10,832 nucleotides of DNA from an uncultured Bacteroidales bacterium (lineage in GTDB: Bacteria; Bacteroidota; Bacteroidia; Bacteroidales; UBA932). Of the stretch, positions 6,377-10,832 are shown piece by piece. The position numbers and the translations under genes were made by a program. Under the pieces are notes generated by a model. The model saw only the letters and a list, made by a program, of their open reading frames with translations. It had not been told where the DNA came from and searched no databases. Every line of letters begins with the position of its first letter. Positions within the stretch are counted from its first letter, which is position 1. The stretch is from positions 1 to 10,832 of the forward strand of contig CAMJJO010000057.1 of the NCBI GenBank assembly GCA_946406095.1, in the 5' to 3' direction.

Positions 6377-6906
6377 GAATCATCGGCGGATCCCTCAAAG
6401 GGAAAACGATAGAATTGCCGCAGCGCTATGCGGCGAGGCCCACCACTGATTTCGCCAGGGAGGGCCTTTTCAATGTCCTGAACAACGAATATGAATTCGA
6501 AGACCTGAAGGTTCTGGACCTTTTCGGGGGCACCGGGGCCATCAGTTTCGAATTCGCATCCCGCGGAGCGGCGCGCGTCTATTGCGTGGAGATGGCCCGC
6601 GAGAATGCATCCTTCATAAAGCGCGAAGCCGCCCGCCTGGGCCTTCAGAACGTGACAATGGTACGGGACAATGTCTTCGATTTCCTTCCTATCTGCACCG
6701 AAAAATTCGACATCATCTTCGCGGATCCGCCCTATGCCCTGGAAGGCCTCGAAACCATCCCGGACAAGGTCCTGGCCCAGGATATCCTCCATCCGGAGTG
6801 CTACTTCATCCTCGAGCATGGCGACGAGCACAGCTTCACCACTCACCCTTGCTTCGTGAAGGAGAAGGTCTACGGCCGTGTGCACTTCTCGTTCTTTACA
6901 AAATAG
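6373..6906 (+). CDS. rsmD: 16S rRNA (guanine(966)-N2)-methyltransferase RsmD
   Basis: 177 residues, normal for RsmD, which methylates G966 of 16S rRNA in the small subunit using S-adenosylmethionine. Visible motifs: the N-terminal start MRIIGG-LKGK; the RNA-contacting stretch RPTTDFAREGLFNVL (22-36); SAM-binding motif I LDLFGGTGAISFEFASRGA (48-66); the acidic residue E73 after strand 2; and the catalytic DPPY at 118-121, typical of amino-methyltransferases. The frame is open further upstream, but the ATG at 6373 starts exactly at the conserved N-terminus and overlaps the stop of DUF3822 (ATGA). mazG follows after 5 nt. Cytoplasmic, housekeeping. Confidence 0.95.
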   Translation: MRIIGGSLKGKTIELPQRYAARPTTDFAREGLFNVLNNEYEFEDLKVLDLFGGTGAISFEFASRGAARVYCVEMARENASFIKREAARLGLQNVTMVRDNVFDFLPICTEKFDIIFADPPYALEGLETIPDKVLAQDILHPECYFILEHGDEHSFTTHPCFVKEKVYGRVHFSFFTK

Positions 6907-6911
6907 CAGCT

Positions 6912-7703
6912 ATGCATACAAAAGAAGAAAAACTGGCGGCGTTCGCAGAGGCGCTGGAGATAATGGAGACGCTGCGGGCGAAGTGCCCGTGGAATGCGGC
7001 GCAGACTACCGAAAGCCTGCGGCCTATGACCGTGGAAGAAGTTTACGAGTTGAGCGACGCGGTGCTGCGAGGCGACGACAAGGACCTTCGCAAGGAACTC
7101 GGCGACGTGCTCCTCCATATAATATTCTACGCGCGCATCGCAGAGGAAGAGGGGCGCTGGGACATTGCGGACGTGATCCACGGCCTATGCGAGAAGATGC
7201 GTTTCCGCCATCCCCACGTGTTCGGAAGCGGCGCCTCCGAGGGTATGACCGAAGAAGAAGTTGCCAAGAACTGGGAACTCATAAAGACCAAGGAAAAAGG
7301 TGGCAACCGCACCATCCTGGGCGGTGTTCCCAAGAGTTTCCCTCCGGTGCTGAAAGCTTACGCGATGCAGGACAAGGCCCGCAGCGTGGGTTTCGACTGG
7401 GAGGAGCCGCAGCAGGTCTGGGACAAGGTTCTCGAAGAATACGGCGAAGCCCGCGAGGCCGTGGAAGAGTCCGGAACCGCCCATAAGGAGGAAGAATTCG
7501 GCGATCTTCTGTTTGCCGTGGTGAATGCCTCTCGTCTTTACGGAGTGGATCCTTCGGTGGCTCTCGATAAGGCCTGTGAGAAGTTCCGCCGCCGTTTTAC
7601 CTATCTGGAAGAGCAGACAATCGCGCAAGGCCGCGACCTCAAGCAGATGACCCTTGCTGAAATGGATGCAATCTGGGACGAAGGCAAGGCCAAAGGGCTG
7701 TAA
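6912..7703 (+). CDS. mazG: Nucleoside triphosphate pyrophosphohydrolase MazG
   Basis: 263 residues, matching full-length two-domain bacterial MazG, which hydrolyses (d)NTPs to NMP and pyrophosphate and removes aberrant nucleotides. In the N-terminal domain the hallmark CPWDxxQT appears as CPWNAAQT (25-32), an Asp-to-Asn change. It is followed by the Mg2+-binding helices VEEVYEL (41-47) and KELGDVL (61-67), then RHPHVFG (99-105). The linker GGVPKSFPPVLKAYAMQDKA (137-156) is highly typical, and the second domain has VGFDW, LEEYGEAREAV and EEFGDLLFA with its own Glu/Asp ligands. The ATG at 6912 starts just before the conserved region. It is the last gene of the operon. The size and two domains argue against a short phage-type MazG. 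Confidence 0.94.
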   Translation: MHTKEEKLAAFAEALEIMETLRAKCPWNAAQTTESLRPMTVEEVYELSDAVLRGDDKDLRKELGDVLLHIIFYARIAEEEGRWDIADVIHGLCEKMRFRHPHVFGSGASEGMTEEEVAKNWELIKTKEKGGNRTILGGVPKSFPPVLKAYAMQDKARSVGFDWEEPQQVWDKVLEEYGEAREAVEESGTAHKEEEFGDLLFAVVNASRLYGVDPSVALDKACEKFRRRFTYLEEQTIAQGRDLKQMTLAEMDAIWDEGKAKGL

Positions 7704-7711
7704 AGTCAGGA

Positions 7712-7753
7712 ATATTTCTTATCTTTGTAAGTTATTGCAAACGTAAGAAATAT
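7712..7753. promoter_or_regulatory. Inverted repeat around the CoA-transferase promoter, possible operator
   Basis: ATATTTCTTA (7712-7721) is the exact reverse complement of TAAGAAATAT (7744-7753). A second short pair, TTTG 7724-7727 and CAAA 7738-7741, lies inside. The arms flank the -7 element and the predicted transcription start. The region is AT-rich, so chance pairing is possible; use as a regulator site is inference. Confidence 0.35.
7720..7727 (+). promoter_or_regulatory. Bacteroidetes -7 promoter element for the CoA-transferase gene
   Basis: TATCTTTG matches TAnnTTTG and lies 31 nt before the ATG at 7759, giving a predicted leader of about 25 nt. No clear -33 TTTG is visible at the expected distance. 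The first two bases overlap the left arm of the inverted repeat. Confidence 0.55.
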
Positions 7754-7758
7754 AACCA

Positions 7759-9057
7759 ATGAAAGCAATCAAATACGTATCCGCCGACGAAGCCGTCAGC
7801 CATATTCCTTCCGGCAGCCACATACATCTGAGCAGCGTTGCGAGCGTGCCTCATGCACTCATCAGCGCCCTCTGCCGCCGTGCCGATGCCGGGGATGTGC
7901 GCGACCTTCATTTCCACCACTTCCACACCGAAGGCCCCGCTCCCTACAGCGAGCCCCGCTACGAGGGCATCTTCTTCGACCAGGGCTTCTTCCTGGGCCC
8001 CAACGTGCGTGCGAACGTGAATGCCGGTTATGCGGATTATCTCCCCGTGCATCTCGGCGAAAGCCAGAAGCTCTACCGCACAAGGCAGATCCCCCTCGGG
8101 GCCGCCCTGGTGCAGGTTTCCCTGCCGGATGAGCAGGGGAGAGTGTCGCTGGGAACATCGGTGGATTGCTCCGTTGCGGCAGTCGAGAGCGCCGATCTTG
8201 TGATCGGTGTGGTGAATCCCAACGTGCCTTTTGCGTACGGAGATCTCCTGAGCCTGGACCAGTTCGATTATCTGGTGCAGGACGATGCCCCCCTGGTGAC
8301 GGCTGCATTCGCGGAACCTACTCCCACCGAGGTGCTGATAGGCAAGAACTGCGCTGCCCTCGTGGAGGATGGCGACTGCATCCAGATGGGCATCGGAGCC
8401 CTTCCTAACGCCCTGGCGGCTCAGCTCACCAACCACAAGAACCTCGGCCTGCATACCGAAATGTTTGCCGACGGCCTGCTGCGCCTCATCAAGAAAGGGG
8501 TCATCAACGGCTCCTGCAAGGCCATCGACAAGGGCAAGATCGTGGCATCTTTCCTTCTCGGAAGCAACGATGTCTATTCTTTCATCGACCATAATCCCGA
8601 CGTGCTGATGAGGGATATCAAATACGTGAACGACCCCTTCGTCATCCGCCAGAACCCTCACATGAAGGCCATCAATTCGGCTACCGAGGTGGACTTTACC
8701 GGGCAGATCAGCGCCGACAGCATCGGCACCCGCATCTTCTCCGGCACCGGCGGGCAGGTGGAATTCGTGCGCGGCGCATCCATGAGCGAGGGCGGCAAGA
8801 GCATCACCGCCTTTGCCTCCCGAACCAACAAGGGCAAGGCCAAGATAGTTCCTATGCTGAATCCGGGTGCAGGAGTGGTTACTCCCCGTGCCGACGCCCA
8901 CTGGATCGTGACTGAATACGGTGCCGTGGACCTCTACGGAAAGTCGCTGCAGGAGCGTGCCAGGCTGATGATCAGCATTGCTCATCCCGACGACCGCGAG
9001 GCCCTCGACCGTGCCGCCTTCGAGCGCTTCGGCCCCCACTGGCTGTCGGTGAAATAA
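7759..9057 (+). CDS. Acetyl-CoA hydrolase / 4-hydroxybutyrate CoA-transferase family enzyme
   Basis: 432 residues, the length of the Cat2/AbfT-type class I CoA-transferases. These swap CoA between an acyl-CoA (acetyl-, butyryl-, propionyl-) and an acid such as acetate, succinate or 4-hydroxybutyrate through a glutamyl-CoA thioester. The family blocks are in order: a first CoA-transferase domain (about 1-180) with RVSLGTSVD (128-136); a second domain with the CoA loop QMGIGALPN (209-217); the catalytic segment LHTEMFADG with E234 as the predicted nucleophile; FSGTGGQVEFVRGA (327-340); and VTEYGAVDL (384-392) near the C-terminus. In an anaerobe it would serve fermentative acetate, propionate or butyrate formation; the acid partner cannot be read from sequence. 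It has its own promoter and stands alone, and the next gene also has its own -7 element. Confidence 0.9.
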   Translation: MKAIKYVSADEAVSHIPSGSHIHLSSVASVPHALISALCRRADAGDVRDLHFHHFHTEGPAPYSEPRYEGIFFDQGFFLGPNVRANVNAGYADYLPVHLGESQKLYRTRQIPLGAALVQVSLPDEQGRVSLGTSVDCSVAAVESADLVIGVVNPNVPFAYGDLLSLDQFDYLVQDDAPLVTAAFAEPTPTEVLIGKNCAALVEDGDCIQMGIGALPNALAAQLTNHKNLGLHTEMFADGLLRLIKKGVINGSCKAIDKGKIVASFLLGSNDVYSFIDHNPDVLMRDIKYVNDPFVIRQNPHMKAINSATEVDFTGQISADSIGTRIFSGTGGQVEFVRGASMSEGGKSITAFASRTNKGKAKIVPMLNPGAGVVTPRADAHWIVTEYGAVDLYGKSLQERARLMISIAHPDDREALDRAAFERFGPHWLSVK

Positions 9058-9065
9058 AAAAGAAT

Positions 9066-9073
9066 TATATTTG
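9066..9073 (+). promoter_or_regulatory. Bacteroidetes -7 promoter element for the GNAT-prfA unit
   Basis: TATATTTG matches TAnnTTTG and ends 6 nt before the ATG at 9080, so the transcript should be leaderless or have only a few leader bases. The alternative TTG start at 9071 lies inside this element and is therefore unlikely. No clear -33 element is visible. Confidence 0.5.
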
Positions 9074-9079
9074 CAGACT

Positions 9080-10204
9080 ATGGCAGATTATAAAATAATC
9101 GAAGTTAAGGACGCAAAGGATGTTCTGCGTTTCGTGCGTTTCCCGGACAATCTCTACAAGGGATGTCCGCAATATGTGCCTGCACTCCACTCGCGCGAGG
9201 TCCGCAACCTGACCAAGGACGCGGCTCTCGAATATTGCGTGCACAAGATGTGGATGGTGACGAGAGGGCTCAAGGTGGTCGGGCGCATATGCGCGATGAT
9301 CAATCCCCGCTACAACGAGCGTTACAACAAGAAATGCGTCCGCTTCGGCTGGTTCGATACAATCAAGGACATCGAGGTCGCAAGGCTTCTTATCGACACC
9401 GCCTCCGCGTGGGCGAAAGAGCAGGGGATGGACACCATACACGGCCCTCTGTATTACAACACGCTCGGCAAGCAGGGAATGCTGGTGGAAGGATACGAGA
9501 ACAACCCTCCCTTCAACTGCATCTACAACTATCCTTACTACAACGATTTCATGGAGCAGCTCGGCTTCGAGAAGGAGTGCGACTGGATCCAGTACAAGAT
9601 GGTGGCCAACCATGGAGTGCCCGAGAAGGCCCGCCGGGTGGCCAAGATAGTGGAAGAACGTTACAACCTTCATTTCGGGAGCCTGGACAAGCTCAAGAAG
9701 GATCCGGAAATGGTGCGCAAGTTCTTCCGTCTCTACAGCGACAGTTTCGCGGAAACCGTCTACAACTTCATCCCCTTCACCGAGAAGGAGATCGAGCAGG
9801 AAGCGGAAGATTCCATGCCATACATTTCAGACAAAGCCAGCTGCCTGCTGCTGGACGAGAACGACGAAATCGTGGCTTTCGGCATATCGTTCCCCACTAT
9901 TTCCAAGGCTCTCCAGAAGGCAAAGGGGCGTTTCTTCCCCTTCGGATGGTTCCATCTGCTGAAGGCGATGCACAATTTCGAAACCACGGACCTGATGATC
10001 AACGGTGCCGTGCCCGAATGGCAGAACAAAGGAGTTTCTGCGGTTTATTATAAAGAGATGGCAGACAAGGCGATACGCGTCGGGATGCGATGGGCTATTT
10101 CCAACCCCCAGATCGAGAGCAACAGTGCAGTGAATATCTGGAACAGCTACGAGCACGAACCGTTCATGCGCCGCCGCTGCTACATCAAGAAGATAGGAGA
10201 ATAA
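9080..10204 (+). CDS. YghO-like GNAT-fold acyltransferase of unknown substrate
   Basis: 374 residues from the ATG at 9080; an in-frame TTG at 9071 is rejected because it lies in the promoter element. The layout looks like two GNAT-like halves. The first has RGLKVVGRICAMINPRYNE (62-80), IHGPLYYNTLGKQGMLVEGY (120-139) and YNYPYYNDFMEQLGF (149-163). The second has LLLDENDEIVAFGISFP (256-272), then INGAVPEWQNKGV (307-319) and the closing acceptor-site pattern ISNPQIESNSAVNIW (340-354). This matches YghO-type proteins (large, cytoplasmic, no membrane segment). Some relatives of this group have been linked to bacterial ceramide synthesis as N-acyltransferases; that is from memory, and applying it here is inference. 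prfA follows after 6 nt, so the two are co-transcribed. Confidence 0.72.
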   Translation: MADYKIIEVKDAKDVLRFVRFPDNLYKGCPQYVPALHSREVRNLTKDAALEYCVHKMWMVTRGLKVVGRICAMINPRYNERYNKKCVRFGWFDTIKDIEVARLLIDTASAWAKEQGMDTIHGPLYYNTLGKQGMLVEGYENNPPFNCIYNYPYYNDFMEQLGFEKECDWIQYKMVANHGVPEKARRVAKIVEERYNLHFGSLDKLKKDPEMVRKFFRLYSDSFAETVYNFIPFTEKEIEQEAEDSMPYISDKASCLLLDENDEIVAFGISFPTISKALQKAKGRFFPFGWFHLLKAMHNFETTDLMINGAVPEWQNKGVSAVYYKEMADKAIRVGMRWAISNPQIESNSAVNIWNSYEHEPFMRRRCYIKKIGE

Positions 10205-10210
10205 TTATTT

Positions 10211-10832
10211 ATGGCAGACAGCAAATTACTGGAAAAGGTATTGTCTCTTCAAGACAAGTTCGCTTCACTGCAGGAGCAGCTTGCCAGTCCCGACGTGATG
10301 TCGGATATGAAGAAATTCGTCCAGCTCAACAAGGATTACAAGGAACTCGAACCCATTATCAAGGCCGGGCTCGACTATAAGAAAAAGCTGGAGAACCTCG
10401 CCTCGGCCAAGGACGTTTTCATGAACGAGAGCGATCCGGACCTCAAGGAGATGGCGCGCGAGGAAATCAATGAGATCGAGAGCCAGATACCCGATATCGA
10501 GCAGAATATCAAGTTGCTTCTCATCCCGGCAGACCCGGACGACGGCAAGAACGCCCTCGTGGAAATCCGCGGCGGCACCGGCGGCGACGAAGCCGCCATC
10601 TTCGCAGGAGACCTCTTCCGTATGTATCAGCATTTTGCGGAAAGCATGGGCTGGAAACTGGAAATCACCGACCAGGCTCCCGGCACTTCGGGAGGATTCA
10701 AGCAGGTGGTCTTCAAACTTTCCGGCAGCGATGGCGTGTACGGCATAATGAAGTATGAGTCCGGAGTCCACCGCGTTCAGCGCGTGCCTCAGACCGAGAC
10801 CCAGGGCCGCATCCAGACTTCGGCGGCATCCG
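10211..10832 (+). CDS. prfA: Peptide chain release factor 1 (RF1), 3' end outside window
   Basis: 207 residues are visible, from the ATG at 10211, 6 nt after the GNAT gene. RF1 recognises UAA and UAG on the ribosome and triggers peptide release. Seen in order: the N-terminal coiled-coil domain (about 1-100), the conserved VEIRGGTGGDEAAIFAGDLF block (117-136), the segment YESGVHRVQRVPQTETQGR (182-200) containing the PxT anticodon-like tripeptide as P193-Q-T195, and then IQTSAAS. The PxT motif identifies RF1 rather than RF2, which has SPF, and no programmed frameshift site is present. The catalytic GGQ loop lies beyond the window; GGTGG at 121-125 is not it. The residue after RI is Gln (Q202), where His is usual in the RF1 sequences I know. 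Confidence 0.95.
   Translation, partial: MADSKLLEKVLSLQDKFASLQEQLASPDVMSDMKKFVQLNKDYKELEPIIKAGLDYKKKLENLASAKDVFMNESDPDLKEMAREEINEIESQIPDIEQNIKLLLIPADPDDGKNALVEIRGGTGGDEAAIFAGDLFRMYQHFAESMGWKLEITDQAPGTSGGFKQVVFKLSGSDGVYGIMKYESGVHRVQRVPQTETQGRIQTSAAS

Noticed and set aside
7732..9039. 435-codon minus-strand frame antisense to the CoA-transferase
   Set aside because: It covers nearly the whole CoA-transferase gene, whose catalytic motifs are intact. Few TTA, CTA or TCA codons in that GC-rich gene leave the opposite strand open by chance.
10571..10588. GGTGGDEA in RF1 as the catalytic GGQ loop
   Set aside because: This block is the conserved domain 2 segment found in all RF1/RF2 proteins. The GGQ loop lies further downstream, outside the window.

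Overview
The window looks like chromosomal DNA from a GC-rich member of the Bacteroidales, possibly an Alistipes/Rikenellaceae-like lineage. Three things support this. No start codon has a Shine-Dalgarno sequence. Several starts are preceded by the Bacteroidetes -7 promoter element TAnnTTTG. A DUF3822 gene, a family I know only from Bacteroidetes, lies next to rsmD. The genus is inference; the phylum is well supported. There are no tRNA or rRNA genes, no insertion sequence, no CRISPR array and no obvious foreign island.

Left edge (1-390): the 3' end of a Cys/Lys/Glu-rich small protein gene on the + strand, starting inside an 18-nt tandem repeat. It is followed by two related perfect hairpins in the gap between convergent genes.

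Minus-strand operon (5108 to 391): a DHH-family nanoRNase/pAp phosphatase (NrnA-like), a lipoprotein with two FKBP-like domains, a MATE efflux transporter, and a membrane-anchored SxxK serine hydrolase of the beta-lactamase fold. Spacings are +8, +2 and -17 nt. The second hairpin lies where an operon terminator would be.

Plus-strand operon (5199 to 7703): a membrane-anchored protein of unknown function, an N-terminally short DUF3822 protein, the 16S rRNA methyltransferase RsmD, and the NTP pyrophosphohydrolase MazG. It diverges from the minus operon across a 90-nt region carrying a promoter element on each strand.

Right part (7759 to 10832): an acetyl-CoA hydrolase/4-hydroxybutyrate CoA-transferase family enzyme with its own -7 element inside an inverted repeat, then a two-gene unit with a YghO-like GNAT protein and prfA (release factor 1), cut by the window end.

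Most of the content is ordinary housekeeping. The items worth a second look are the paired hairpins with compensatory changes, the Cys-rich repeat protein, a Gln in place of the usual His in the stop-codon-recognition region of RF1, near-leaderless promoters, the short DUF3822 protein beside a possibly pseudopilin-like partner, and the YghO-like acyltransferase candidate. I did not find a convincing new multi-gene system.
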